NCBI GenBank assembly: GCA_009617715.1
Contig: VTFK01000052.1
Coordinates: forward strand, 744,001 to 808,000
Direction of reading: 5' to 3'
Source of the DNA: Plectrocnemia conspersa
Lineage: Eukaryota > Arthropoda > Insecta > Trichoptera > Polycentropodidae
DNA length: 64,000 nt
Shown here: positions 46,014-57,583 of the stretch, in pieces
Layout: every line of letters begins with the position of its first letter
Numbering within the stretch: the first letter of the stretch is position 1
Position numbers and translations under genes: made by a program
Notes under the pieces: generated by a model
Seen by the model: the letters and a program-made list of their open reading frames with translations, nothing else
Database searches by the model: none
What the model was told of the DNA's origin: nothing

Positions 46014-47896
46014 TTATATTTTCTCACCAATACTGTGACGACGAGCGTTCATATCTTGGACGGACTGTACAATAATTGTTTTTGTGCAACACCCATTACT
46101 CATCTTTGGTTAAAAAATAATCAAAAAAATGCGATTCAGATTTAAGATCCATATGCTATTTGCTAAAATGTGTATACAAAAAAACTTCTCAATATTATTT
46201 ATTTATCTGACGAATTAAAAAAAATAACACGCGCGAAAATTTTAATTTTAATAACCATTATATAAATCCACTAAGTTCTGTTATTTGTGGTTATAAAATC
46301 AATAACGACAGTAAAGTAGTAGTAAAAATATATACAGATTGTTGTAAAAAATACTGTAAATTTTCATTTTTATCAAAAAAAATATATATAAAATTATGCT
46401 AAACTCTCTTTCTTTGACGTCTGAGATTCGTGCCAAGAATAAAGAACTTTAAACAATATATGATTCATGTTTATGTACATACATTTATGCATGTATTATA
46501 TTATATAAGGCTACAGTGACGCATCTGGTAACCCGACCTATAAAATCTATAAATATACATATTTTACCTGTTCTCGTTCAGTATGTGAGTAAAATTCAAT
46601 TTTTAACACCGACGTATATATAATTCTAATGCAGCAAAACTTTCTTTGCATAAAGACGTTGAAGAGATGTCTCCGCAAGGAGTATTTCATTTTATATTGA
46701 AAGGAAGCAAATGCATTACTGAGAACCAAGATGTCAAATCTTCACTACCTTTAGCTGTAGAAAAATACGGTAATTAATATCCGTTCTATAAAGACGTTTT
46801 AATTAAAACAGGGGGTACTCAAAGTATGCGCGTTATCTTCATTGAATTTTTCTTATTCATGGATTGATAACTCAGAATTATATTTTCGAGTTTATTTTCT
46901 TCAAAGCCCTTCAATATGCTTTTGCAAAACGGCGATATTAATTAAAGTCCATGTGTGTTTATAAGCAGCATCATAAACTCACTAGGTACATTTGTTTTAT
47001 TTCTTATGCTAAATGCTTTGAATACATAATGCTATTTGATAGTTAAGTGTAGTCAATATAACCATAATTAAAAATATATACTTCTGAACGTCGAAGTAAA
47101 GGTGAAACACAGCAGGACCTAATTTTTTTTCCAGTTCCACAGATATTTGACTTTAAAACCATTTTTGGGATAGTATTGATTTGTTTTCATCCAGGTATTA
47201 GCAGTTGGTGGAAGCCATTGTGTTCTATCCATTCAAGTCATGATGTTAATATTGTAAATATTTTATTTCTGTGCAGGGTGCATTGCACTGCACATGTAAT
47301 ATGTTAATCACAGTATTAATTGCATAAATAAAACTATTACTCACTATTGTACATAGCTTGACGATAGTTTGTAGTAATTTATAAGATAATTAAAAGGCTT
47401 TGTTTATGAGATGAATACGTGTCATTTTTGAAGTTATCGATCTCTGTGTTATTTGAACTGAAAAATAACTAAACAATGTATTGTTACTCGATTCAGTTGA
47501 ATCCATACATTGCTGACGAAAAGGCGTCTTGTGGCTATTATTAGCTTAATAAGTTTAATATATTTTACAAGTGTAAATAATACCAGATAATGATAAAATT
47601 TAAAAGTAAGTGAAATTTTCATCTATCGTTTATATATTGTTTATCTATAAAACTAAATATGTATATTTATTATTGGTCTAATCGACTAAAAGATTTTAGG
47701 ATTCATTTTAATTTAACTTACAATTTACATTACAGTACAATTTTATATAAATATTAAAATAAATAAAACAACACTGTATTTATAATTTAATGTTACTCAT
47801 TTCTACAGCAATAAGTGATGTTTATTATATAGAAAGGTGTACTTTTTTAATGCGCGGTAGTAATTATTAAATTTAGGTAGAAAGTTCTACACATTA
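46014..47896. other. AT-rich DNA without a recognisable gene
   Basis: No supported coding region or delimited repeat. The 46547-46729 minus frame matches nothing known to me. Confidence 0.5.
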
Positions 47897-48110
47897 TTAT
47901 TATTTTATTTTATTAATTTATTTAGTTTAATAGTTAAGTTTTACATCAAACAAATTTAAATTAAACATACATATAATATATATCATAAACAGAAAATAAA
48001 AAATATTTATTATTATAATTTATTTCTTAATGCACAAAGGGGTTTTTTTTATTCCATTTCGGAAACCCTTTACAGTTTTATTTTGGCGGATTGTCCTAGG
48101 AAGCAAGTTA
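47897..48110 (-). mobile_element. CR1/Jockey-like LINE, 3' copy 4 (tail only)
   Basis: TTATTAATTTATTTAGTTTA is followed by TTTTACATCAAACAAATTTA and then the C-terminal block TTTTTTTTATTCCATTTCGG ... ACCCTTTACAGTTTTATTTT, as in copies 1 and 2. It breaks off at GGATTGTCCTAGGAA, so only the last 70 or so codons and the tail remain. Confidence 0.65.
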
Positions 48111-48585
48111 TATTTTAAAATGCGTTTGACCACATTTTTTTAATACTTGACTCTCAATAAATGCGTGACTGAATTACCAAATTCTCTCGACTCTTCGAAG
48201 AAAACCCCTCTCTTATTCTTTATTAACTACACATTTAAATACATACATGCGTCTGAATAATTCGTAGCTTATTTAAATTATTTGACTTCAATATACTATC
48301 GAGTATTTTTAGGCCAGAGGCAATCTGATTTCATGAACCAGCTGGTTGTCCGTTTTATATATAAGTTTTAGGAGGTTCTAATTGCGTAGTATTTATTCCT
48401 AAATCTACATTGAAAATCCGTCAAGTTTATCTTTTCGTTTTCCTTCAAAATATTTATAATTTGTCATTCAAATACTTGTTATTATTATTTCCTGATTCAC
48501 CCTGATCAATTTTTTTTAATGAATGTTTGATTTAATGCTTCACAAGCACACCTATATCCATAATAACCTTCGGCAGGTTTTACTG
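48111..48585. other. AT-rich DNA without a recognisable gene
   Basis: Nothing delimited. Confidence 0.45.
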
Positions 48586-48918
48586 CAGTGGTTCGCAAAC
48601 TATTTTAGTTTGTGACCTTCTATTTCGCTTATGTTTCTGGCTTGTAACTGGTCTGAATTAAACTCATAATTTTATGTAACAATAGTTTTATTTAAAAACG
48701 TTGGCATAAATATTTAAAAAAAAACTTTAATTATACAAATTCAATGTTTAATTATACAATGCGTTGCAAAGAATTCATGTTTGTTTATATGTTCAAATCT
48801 GTACTTGAAATCGAAAGCTAGACACGTTGTCAGGTGAGACTGAGAGAGTACACGATCTATGTTGCGTCGCTTGGCACTTCATCTGGTGGCTATTAGGACT
48901 GTCTACTGTTCGCCACTG
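48586..48918. mobile_element. hAT-like MITE (weak)
   Basis: The left end CAGTGGTTCGCAAACTATTT is a typical hAT-type start. The complement of 48918 back reads CAGTGGCGAACAGTAGAC, a partial inverted match. No 8-bp duplication is visible (TTTTACTG versus ATGCCATT), so the right limit is uncertain. Confidence 0.4.
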
Positions 48919-49216
48919 ATGCCATTACTAATTATTTAAATAATTTTATTTTCTTATTTTACTGGTACATGATTTAAAAAAAATCAATATACATACAGAA
49001 GCGTGAAAAAAATTAAACCTTTAAAATCATCATATTTTATATGAAACTAAGAACGTATGAATTATTGCACATACAAATAATAATTTAAAAAAATTAAAAA
49101 TAAATGAAAAATATGAAAAGGATTAGATAACATTTTTAGACACAAAGTAAAAAAAACTTTTTTTTAAGAAGAAAACTTAAAAAGACAACTTGCATTATTA
49201 CTAATATTTTTATTTT
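48919..49216. other. AT-rich flank of the Tc1 fragment
   Basis: No coding signal. Some of it may be degraded Tc1 end sequence. Confidence 0.35.
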
Positions 49217-49323
49217 TTATTTTGTTGCACCTCCTTTAGCTTTCAACCCTGCTAAAACACGCGACGGCATATAATCAATCAAGGATTCAATCAATTTATT
49301 GTTAATTTCTTTGTACCATAAGT
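49217..49323 (-). pseudogene. Tc1-type transposase C-terminus
   Basis: The minus strand reads WYKEINNKLIESLIDYMPSR followed by VLAGLKAKGGATK and a stop. This is the standard end of Tc1/DD34E transposases (LVxSMPxRVxxVIxAKGGxTKY). The catalytic residues lie further upstream in the family and are absent here, so it is a 3' remnant. It differs from the Tc1 piece at 31242, so the two are separate insertions. Confidence 0.8.
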
Positions 49324-50195
49324 TTTAAGCATTTCTTGTAGTTTTTATACACTAGATCATATTATTAAGTTATTTAAACCATCAGTATATGAGTAATTTA
49401 AACCATCAGTATATAACTTTATCAATGACACTTAAGGAGGTAATTGCGAAATATTTAATTTATTCTGATAATATGATTTAAGAGTAATCGCACAAATGCG
49501 GGTTCATTGTTTACAAAATACACGTGAAAATTAAATTATTGCATGCAGATTTCAATTTAACTTTATTGAAAAAGTTGTACGTACATCTATTTGAAAATTG
49601 CCGAATAAATAATCACATGACGAGCCTTGAACAAACTGCATGTTCCCCTAAAAGGCTTGAAACTTTACTGTATATTTACCACTCGTGTGACCTATTTCTG
49701 TCAGCTTTAAAATAGTTATTTTAGTGTTAAAGCGCAAAATTTAACTATCATACTTTTAATTTTATTTGTAGATAAAATTTACATAGTAAATAAATGTATT
49801 TATTTAAAAATAATACATGTTACTGGTTTATAGCAATTTATTTTAGTACTTACAATTATATAAAAATAATTAGGTGCCAATTTATATACACTAATCTAAA
49901 TTTCTAGATTAATTTAAATGCATGCTTTTGCTTCTAAATTAATATGTGTTTATATTAAATTTGAGGTTGCTTTTTTCGTAGTCTACGATACATGATATTC
50001 AATATCGTATGTAATGAATATTATTCGTACTTCTAAGATAAACTGACATGGCTATTTAAATAATTTTCTTTGTATATTTGCTAATAGTAATTACAATTCT
50101 ATTATACACGTTTATTTCAATATTATAAATAATTTTATAGACATACTAATTATGTATAATACATACATGTTACTGGTTTATAACCATTTTATAAC
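49324..50195. other. AT-rich DNA with short local duplications
   Basis: AATTTAAACCATCAGTATAT-type units are repeated at 49375 and 49398. TACATGTTACTGGTTTATA occurs at 49814 and again at 50164. No gene is visible. Confidence 0.5.
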
Positions 50196-50290
50196 GTTGT
50201 AAGTCTGAATTGAGATTTTGATTAAATAACTTTATATGAGTTTCTTTAAAATATAAAAAAACTATAGTTGGCAAAATATCTACCGACAAA
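50196..50290 (+). mobile_element. Truncated relative of the MITE at 23211-23632
   Basis: ATAACGTTGTAAGTCTGAAT then TGAGATT, GATTAAATAACTTTAT and GTTGGCAAAATAT parallel the left 100 bases of the 23211 element. The right end was not found. Confidence 0.6.
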
Positions 50291-50770
50291 TAAAAAATAT
50301 TTAATATAAAAAAATGTAGCGTTTTTAATTTCTAATTCGTTTTTTTCTAAAAATTTTTTTATCGTTTTTAAATATTTTTAGTCAATTTGTTTAATAAATA
50401 TTTTTAAAAGAACACCTAATAGACTAGAAATTTGTTTAAATATTAAACTAGTACAATGTTAATTTTTCACTCGTTTGTTCCATCGCAACTTCACGTCCAA
50501 AGTCATGCTAAGGTATTATGCGATATTAGCATTATTAATCGCATTCAATTTAACATGGCAAATTTACTTCGTCATGACAAGTTCTATCGTGTCAATTGAT
50601 CATTATATATAATTAATATAAAATCGTGCAAAGTGACATATATTTATTTTAATTAATAAAATATATTATTTCATTCTTGTGTCACACCGCTTGTATTGTT
50701 ACGCATTGGGTTAACGTCTATCATAGTTATTATAAAAAAAAAATAAGGGCTAACATATCGTATTGTGTCT
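50291..50770. other. AT-rich DNA without a recognisable gene
   Basis: Nothing delimited. Confidence 0.45.
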
Positions 50771-50835
50771 TTTCTGGCGTCTTTAATGCCGACGTTTCGA
50801 GCACCGATGTTGAGTTCATCATCTTCGGTGTAATA
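50771..50835 (-). mobile_element. Second Penelope-like terminal remnant
   Basis: The minus strand reads CACCGAAGATGATGAACTCA, ACATCGGTGCTCGAAACGTC, then GGCATTAAAGACGCC. It matches the PLE terminus at 21545-21590 and has the GATGATGA ... CGAAACGTCGGC arrangement of hammerhead-bearing PLE ends. No RT or GIY-YIG frame is recognisable next to it. Confidence 0.5.
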
Positions 50836-52013
50836 TGGACCTTATATCAGCCGTAGTAAAATTTTCAGCTGCGTCGTTTATGATTCGATCTTATGATTTT
50901 TATTATCTCGTTTGTTTGTTGCTAGAGGAGAAATAAATGCATTCATTTATAATTGGTTTGATTTAAGTTCAGTACAGAACTAAAATATCTTCCTTTCTTA
51001 GCCGTATATCGATGGCTTAAAGTGTTAATTTGCTAACTCCCCTTTGGGTGAAAATTACTTAACAATGTCATCTTTGTATCTATAATTGAAATACACATTC
51101 CAAAATCTCCAATTAAACACTAAAAACATTAAAGTAGAAAATTTATTGTTTATTTTACTATTTTCAAGTTGTCTATTTAGTTTTTTGTTTTTCATGTAAA
51201 GTTGTCAAATATGGAGCTAGCAATTTTACACTTTACACGTAAACCAGATGGTTTCTTAAGACATACAGTTTTAGGAGTAAAAACACCCACATCATCATCC
51301 TGCATAACTAAAATCGGTGGCAGCATCGCATTACGATTGAGCAGAAATACTGACAGATAGATAATAAATTCAATGCTTATAATAAATACCATATAATTAA
51401 CTTCTCTTCCATCAAGAGTTTATCCAAGATAAAAAATCCTTTGGTTCAGAATAAATGGAAAGCGGTTGAGATAGAAATCAATAAAGCATATTCTATGAAC
51501 AAAAAAGACGATGGAAAATTGATTCCGAGATCTTGCCTTCCAATTGTGAGCTGGGTAAAACCGGTTAATAAAAATCACATATTACTATCGATAAAAATAA
51601 TAAAATAAAAAATATAAATAGTGATAATACTAAAAAAAGTGGCAACACCAGTGAACTCCCACATGACCAGGTCAAGGACGAAAGCATTAGTTAGTCTCAG
51701 AGGATAAATAGTAACAGACTCTTCGAAACAATAATTATTGAAATCTCAAGATTCCTTGCGATTAAAACTTACTTTTATATATTTCGGCTGTAACATCACA
51801 TATATAAGGGAACGTCTTTTTATGGTTTGAATTAGCTGAGCCCACAATGTATCTGTCGTATTTGACTGCCTATAACTCATAATAAATAACGCCCTTCATA
51901 TCCCATCAAATGCATAACATTATCTTATTGGGGTGTAATCTTGTTTTTGGGATTGGAATTGCCATTCAACCACTGTTTTTTACGTCGCGTGTAAGGTTTG
52001 GTACTCTGCATCG
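50836..52013. other. Non-coding stretch with one unassigned frame
   Basis: The plus frame 51411-51608 reads KIKNPLVQNKWKAVEIEINK, then MNKKDDGKLIPRSCLPIVSW, and stops at TAA 51606. It is protein-like but unrecognised and may be transposon debris associated with the PLE terminus. Minus frames at 51192-51392 and 51925-52110 match nothing. Confidence 0.3.
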
Positions 52014-52335
52014 GTTTTATTGCTTTTGACGTGAAGTTTTGACTTCTGAGAAGTGATAATTGTTTTTGCGCCCACCTATCGACCAAAATTCGGTTTTGAT
52101 CAACACTCATATATCGGAAGTCAGTAATAATATCGGTAAGGATAGCTATCCCATTTTTAAAATATGATAGTATAAGTTGGTTTAGTATGTATTTTGGATT
52201 TGAACAGCAAATAGATATTTCGCAACTTTCAAATTGTGTTTCATATACTTTTTAGAGCAGCATATTAGCGCCTATCAGTTGCATTATGTTTTCGCTAGTG
52301 AAAATATATATCTACTTATGAAAATATATTTGAAT
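52014..52335 (+). repeat. Dispersed repeat F, copy 2
   Basis: Contains TTTTATTGCTTTTGACGTGA, TTCTGAGAAGTGATAATTGT, CGACCAAAATTCGG, AATATCGGTAAGGATAGCTA, GAACAGCAAATAGATATTTC and AGCAGCATATTAGCGCCTAT in that order. The first blocks match the right hairpin arm at 61686-61799 and the rest match the downstream part of that copy. Confidence 0.65.
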
Positions 52336-54213
52336 TTCACAAGTTTGTAAATGTATATATGTATAATATATCACCTTCCAGATAAATTTGCCAGTCAGTG
52401 GTCGTTTTTTTATTATTGCGATTTTAAAAAGATTCTCAGTATTTCATTTAATGACATGCATTTTTCTAGTCATATTCAAGGGAGGGGCAAAAGCCTCCAC
52501 ATATTCCCACCCTCCACAAATGCCGCCCCTGTACACACACACATCTTTCAAATAAACCATGGATAATTATGCTTGCATTACGTCCCGTATATACGGGACT
52601 GTCGCCGTATTTCACTACTCAGTGCCGTATTACTATTTGTCCCGTTTTCTCCATAAACTCTGCGTGAGACAAAATAAATACAATTATTAACTTTTTAATT
52701 TTATTTATTTACTTATTATTATTACATTTTTATACTTGTAATAAAATATGCTAAATAGAAAGTGTTATTTTAAAGATTAATATATTAACAATTAGACATT
52801 TAAAAAATGTGGTTAAAAATAATTATTCGGCACTATAATTTTTTTATCTTAAATTTTTTTTGTACATAAGAATTATACTTTCTGAAAAAAAATATATTTC
52901 CTTGACGATATTCGTTCATTGAGGGAAAATATGTAAAATTTTTAGACGAACAACACTTTTTTTATATATATGAAAGGAAGGTATTTTACATATTATAAAA
53001 TCATATTTATAAAATTTTCAGTGCTGAAAGTCAGTATTAAATTTCATAGAATATGTATTTTTAAGTTTTAATGATTAAAACATGTATTTTTATACAATAT
53101 ATACATACATTAGTGATTTATTTAATTAGGTAATTAATATTTATTACATGTTAAATTTAATAATAATTTTTCTGTTCCATGAAATATTAAATAAAAAATA
53201 TTTTATGGAATTTATTTACAGAAATGATAAATTATATTTTTATGAAAAATTTGACTTGTATTTGACATAATGTTCTTGTTTACTAAATTTAGCTTTATCC
53301 AAGATATTTTAGCAACAGAGAAAATATTATTAAATTTAATATATAATAAATAATAATTACCTAATCAAATAACTATGTATGTATATATTGTATTAACACA
53401 TATGATTTGATCATTATGACAATAATGTATATATTCTATGAAACTAAATAATAGCTGTCGACACTGAAAATTTTATAAATATGATTTTCTGCTTTAAATT
53501 AAGTCCTATTGAATATATTGTCTTGAAATAATAGATTTTTAAAGTTTAAAGATTACAGGTGAATGGGTTTATAATTGTTTAAATGAAACTTTTCAATTTA
53601 CGCTAAAATCTGGATAACAAAAAAAATTGTATTTACAAAATACAGATAAATTTAAATTGCATTTGGGAAGCAAATAACGGAGATTCAATAAAACAATATA
53701 TATAAGGGTTTCTAAGCTTTTAAACGTAAAGAATAAAATTATGATTAAAATTAATACTTCAAAATTAATTACAACGCCGGATAAATTTATTGTTTGTTAC
53801 AAAACTATAATGGTTGATAAATTTATTAGTTTTAAAATATTCGTATAATAACGGATACACAATCTGAAACTTTGCAGATGAAACTTATGTAATTTGTATA
53901 AAGTTGTAGCAAAGATTTAATTTTAGTCATAATATATTAATTTTAGTCATAATAAAGTCCACAGTCAAGATTAAATTTTGTCATGAAACCAAAGTAAGGT
54001 AGAAAAATTGGCAAATATATATTTTAGAACCACTCTTGTTTCGCCTTTTATGAATCACATAATTGTACATGCGGAATTTGCTCTTTTCATATTTGCTAAA
54101 GTAAAGAATAAATATTTTTTGTTACTTCTTAATCGATAAAAATATTAATTATATAATAAAATAATTTATTCTGTATAATTGGTATCAATATTGAGTTGCA
54201 GTATTAAAAAAAT
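52336..54213. other. AT-rich DNA with palindrome and tandem duplication
   Basis: A perfect 18-base palindrome GTCCCGTATATACGGGAC lies at 52582-52599, with CCGTATT and TCCCG words following within 60 bases. At about 53920-53955 AATTTTAGTCATAATA is duplicated in tandem. No gene is visible. Confidence 0.5.
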
Positions 54214-54377
54214 CAGTGGTCACCAAAGATTTTCATCCGGCTCTCCAAAAATTCCCGATTTCTGTGTATAAATGATTCATATAGTATATATTAATATTTT
54301 TAAATTTTGTTATTTGGTTGTGAATTCACGGTAGTTATATTTCAATTCTCTTTACTCAAAAAAATGGCTGACCACTG
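54214..54377. mobile_element. 164-bp hAT-like MITE
   Basis: The left end is CAGTGGTCACCAAAGATTTT and the complement of the right end is CAGTGGTCAGCCATTTTTTT. CAGTGGTCA is a usual hAT-type start. Flanking eight bases (AAAAAAAT versus CTCTAGAG) do not match. Confidence 0.55.
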
Positions 54378-54670
54378 CTCTAGAGAGCTAACCATCAACC
54401 GATGGATAACGAGGGAGCAAATTTTTTAACGAGCATAAATCACTGACAGTAAATAATATCAATATACTTAAATGTCGTTTTTTTTGTGTACAACCGTCCC
54501 CCGAGTATGCCATGTGTATTTTTGCAAATATTTGCATTTTCGTTTTTTTTCTAATCGGTTGTTAGAGGGTGCCGAAAAGAAATGTGTCATAAAACTTACA
54601 TTGTGAAACAATACTTTTGGACTGTTAAATAGAGATTTCCTGTCCATTTTTGATACACCACTCTCAGTTC

Positions 54671-54821
54671 TCAACTAATCTCTAAATGGTTTTGGCGAAA
54701 TATAAGAATATCCGGAGAATTTTCCATCTTAAAAATCAAATATTATATTGAAATTAAAATAACAGGGTATTCGTTTTTTTAAAAAAACATACGGGTGCCA
54801 GGGTACCCGGGCCGGAAGCCC
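54671..54821. repeat. Repeat D, copy 2 (partial)
   Basis: AACTAATCTCTAAATGG ... CCGGAGAATTTTCC ... ATATTGAAATTAAAATAACA ... GTGCCAGGGTACCCGGGCCGG matches the inner and right part of 31909-32305. Confidence 0.5.
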
Positions 54822-55038
54822 TAATTGAGATCGAGGTAATCTCAAATCGACCACACTTTCTTAAAAATTTTATGCCATCCGCATATAATAAAAAAAATAA
54901 TAATGCTGTTTCCATGTCATTAATGAGCAATAGAAACAGCCATGGACCCAACTTGGCTCCTCGCGGTACTCCAGTAGAAGTATTATATCGTTTTGAAAAT
55001 GAGTTTTCATTGCTCAAGTAGTTTAATAATAACTTCAT
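54822..55038 (-). pseudogene. Jockey/CR1-like reverse transcriptase fragment
   Basis: The minus frame reads NTSTGVPRGAKLGPWLFLLL, then INDMETALLFFLLYADGIKF. This is the GVPQGSxLGPLLFLLYINDL block followed by the catalytic YADD region with its second aspartate replaced (YADG). About 65 residues are legible before it runs into repeat D. It cannot be active because the catalytic Asp is lost and the rest of the RT is missing. Confidence 0.8.
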
Positions 55039-55097
55039 AAGACTTTCAGAAAATCCAAAATTAGATAAAAAAATTATTGGATCACATTTGCACTTTT

Positions 55098-55493
55098 CTA
55101 AATGACCATAAATAATTTTAATAATAGTATAAAAATTGAAATATATAAGCCCGGTAGTTTGAGTGATAATGAATTATGACACGATATAGGAAGTTCGGCC
55201 GCATTGTGCGGCGGCAAAATAAAAACACGTGCGTCGCGCCGATGAATGATGATGGCTGCGGCCACTGTCGTAACAGCCGGTGATGTAACACACAGCGGAG
55301 GTTTTTGCCCACGACGACGGGTGCGCGAATCGCCCGCGGCGGCCCGGTTCAACGCACGCAAGTCTCCACGAGCGTTGAACCCAAGCCCGGCTGCTGTTAC
55401 TTGCTGGCGCGAGCGGTCCATGATGGCAACGGCGGGCATTCCAGTGGCGGACGCCGGCAGAACGACATGTGCCGGCGGCTCCGGCAGACGCAC
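55098..55493 (-). CDS. Candidate exon in a GC-rich island
   Basis: A 300-base GC- and CpG-rich island (about 55190-55500) stands out from AT-rich flanks. The minus frame is open for 131 codons from 55493. It starts MRLPEPPAHVVLPASATGMP, continues AVAIMDRSRQQVTAAGLGFN, and ends in an AT-rich hydrophobic stretch before TAG. Many codons in the island end in G or C, as expected for real coding DNA. An acceptor-like TTTAAAAATAG lies just upstream. Other frames on both strands (94-117 codons) are also open because of composition, so the choice is uncertain. I do not recognise the protein. It may be an exon, a promoter island or a pseudogene. Confidence 0.25.
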   Translation of the reverse strand: MRLPEPPAHVVLPASATGMPAVAIMDRSRQQVTAAGLGFNARGDLRALNRAAAGDSRTRRRGQKPPLCVTSPAVTTVAAAIIIHRRDARVFILPPHNAAELPISCHNSLSLKLPGLYISIFILLLKLFMVI

Positions 55494-55684
55494 TATTTTT
55501 AAAGATGGATTCGCATACTCTGCTCATTGAACGCTTTTGCTTATCTCAGAACTAAGTAAAATCGGCGTCCTTCCAGAAATTAAATATTTTTAAGCCATCT
55601 GCGTGTATTCAAAAGTCCGAGAGTATAATTGCTGTGTTTATAAGCATAAGAAACAGCAGTTGATTAAAATTTGACACAGAAAAA

Positions 55685-56830
55685 TAATAAACGGTTCGGT
55701 AATTATCGCGTGAAAAAAATTTAAGTAACAAAAATTCTGATCATAGTTGACCAGCAACAACCTATTTGACAGCTGACAGCTGATTTGTGTTCAGTTTGGT
55801 TTGCCATTTCACCATGAATACGCCAGAACAACGCTTGCATATTGTGAAAATTTATTTTGAAAATCGTGGTTCAATTCGCAGAACTCCATTTTACGGTCGA
55901 CATAAACGTCCAACCGAGCAAGTAATTCGAATAACCATGGATTTTTTTCGTACCACGTATTCTCTAATTAATAATACGCATCCGCAGAGATGTCGTACAG
56001 TTCGCACCAAAGAAGGTGTTTCTGCTGTGCAGCGTTGTATTGAGGTGGACCCGAATGAGTCAATTCCTCATCGTGCACGGAAATTGGAGATATGTATATC
56101 CATTTTATGGTTTGCGAGCTTATAAGATACAGATCGTGCAAAAATTGAAGCCGCTTGACCGTCGTGTGTGCTGAAAACGAAAATGCTCTTGATCCTCATT
56201 TTCATCACAAAATTTTGTTCAGCGATGAGGCTCATTTTTGGTTGAATGGCTACGTCAACAAGCAAAATTGTAGTATTTAGAGTGAAACTCACTAGCTGTT
56301 ATTAGGACTCCGTTTTATCCACAAAAGTCACTGTTTAGTGTGCTTTATGGGCTGATAGAATCATTGATCCACGTTCTTTCAAAAATCATGCCAGCCAGAA
56401 CGTTACAGTCAATGGAGAGTGCTATTGATCTATGATTACTGACTTTTTCGTTTCCCAATTGAATGGCATTAGTGTGGAAGAGCTTTGGTTTTACCAAGAT
56501 GGCGCAACATGACACAGCGCGTGTCACAATTAATTTATTGAAGGAAATATTTGATGAGTGCATAATTTCCGTAATGGACTTGTGAATTGGCCTTCAAGAT
56601 CGTGTGATTTAACACCTTTGGATTATTTTCTGTGGGGTTATGTGAAGTCTATGCCGATAAATCAGAGACGATGGACGACTTGGAAGCCAACATTCACCGC
56701 GTTATTGCTGATATACAGCTCCAACTGCTCAAAAACTGATGTACTTCCAGATGCTCGAAATTATATTTAAACACTAATGGCATAAAATAATCTCTCTAAT
56801 AAAACCAATATTATTTTAAAGATCTATACC
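55685..56830 (+). mobile_element. Mariner-type transposon, decayed
   Basis: The upstream part contains AACGGTTCGGTAATTATCGC, a word also found at 22027. This is followed by the transposase relic at 55814-56768 and an AT-rich tail. Exact terminal inverted repeats were not established, so the limits are approximate. Confidence 0.7.
55814..56768 (+). pseudogene. mariner transposase pseudogene
   Basis: The plus frame begins MNTPEQRLHIVKIYFENRGS and continues through the N-terminal helix-turn-helix region (FRTTYSLINNTHPQRCRTVR) to about 56122, where the frame breaks. The first catalytic block is HHKILFSDEAHFWLNGYVNK at about 56203-56262. The second is EELWFYQDGAT followed by an in-frame TGA at about 56480-56513. 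The third is RSCDLTPLDYFLWGYVKS at about 56597-56650, in another frame. All three catalytic aspartates can be read, but at least two frameshifts and several stops separate them. The spacing of the last two blocks cannot be scored reliably. The normal family length is about 345 residues. It is a dead copy of a mariner lineage widespread in insects. Confidence 0.85.
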
Positions 56831-57309
56831 TTTAAAAATAAACGTCCTTTATATTTAAGAATACGTAATTATATATAAAAATAATGTCTGTATATATAAC
56901 AGTTATTAATATGATTTAAACCTTTATAAGTCCAAAGGCACGTATGTCAATAAATTCTGAAATGGTTTTACCATTTCTGTCCAAAAGCATCTATGTCGTG
57001 CCCAATATATTTTCTATTTTCTGAAGCCATTTTAAATGATTTGATAATAAAATTTCTAGTACTTAATAATGTCGCGAGGATTAATTATGCTGAATATTTT
57101 ATTTTAATCGAGGTAGTCCTTCAGATGTATGATATATTTTTGCAATACATTGTTCATGCTGAAGGATATCATATATAAAGAGTGATTTATTTATATTAAT
57201 CGAACATTTGAAGTATTTGATTAATTATAAATAACAATATCAATTAAATAGCCGCCTTTGTAATTTTCAGTGAAGTCTGTATTTATATATATTATAATAA
57301 ATAAATATT
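56831..57309. other. AT-rich DNA without a recognisable gene
   Basis: Nothing delimited. Confidence 0.45.
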
Positions 57310-57583
57310 CACTAGTAGATATGTATTATTTAACTGATAGGCGCTAAAATGCTGCTCTATGAAACTCAATTTGACAGTTGTGAAACGGCTATTTGCTGTT
57401 CAAACCCAAACTTAACCTAATGAAAGTTCTAAAAGTAATTATAATATTATAACTTTAGGTCAAGTCCAAAATACAAACTAAGGTAACTCATTTCTCAAGG
57501 GAAAATAAGAATATTAGATAACCAAACGTTTGCATTAGTGATAATTATTTTTTGCGCTCTCTTATTGGTCAACATTTGGTTTT
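57310..57583 (-). repeat. Dispersed repeat F, copy 3 (mostly inverted)
   Basis: CTGATAGGCGCTAAAATGCT, AATTTGACAGTTGTGAAACG and GCTGTTCAAACCCAAACTTA are the complements of the F blocks. In contrast, AGTGATAATTATTTTTTGCG then CTCTCTTATTGGTCAACATT at 57538 runs in the forward sense. The family therefore carries blocks in both orientations, as expected if it has internal inverted repeats. Confidence 0.55.
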
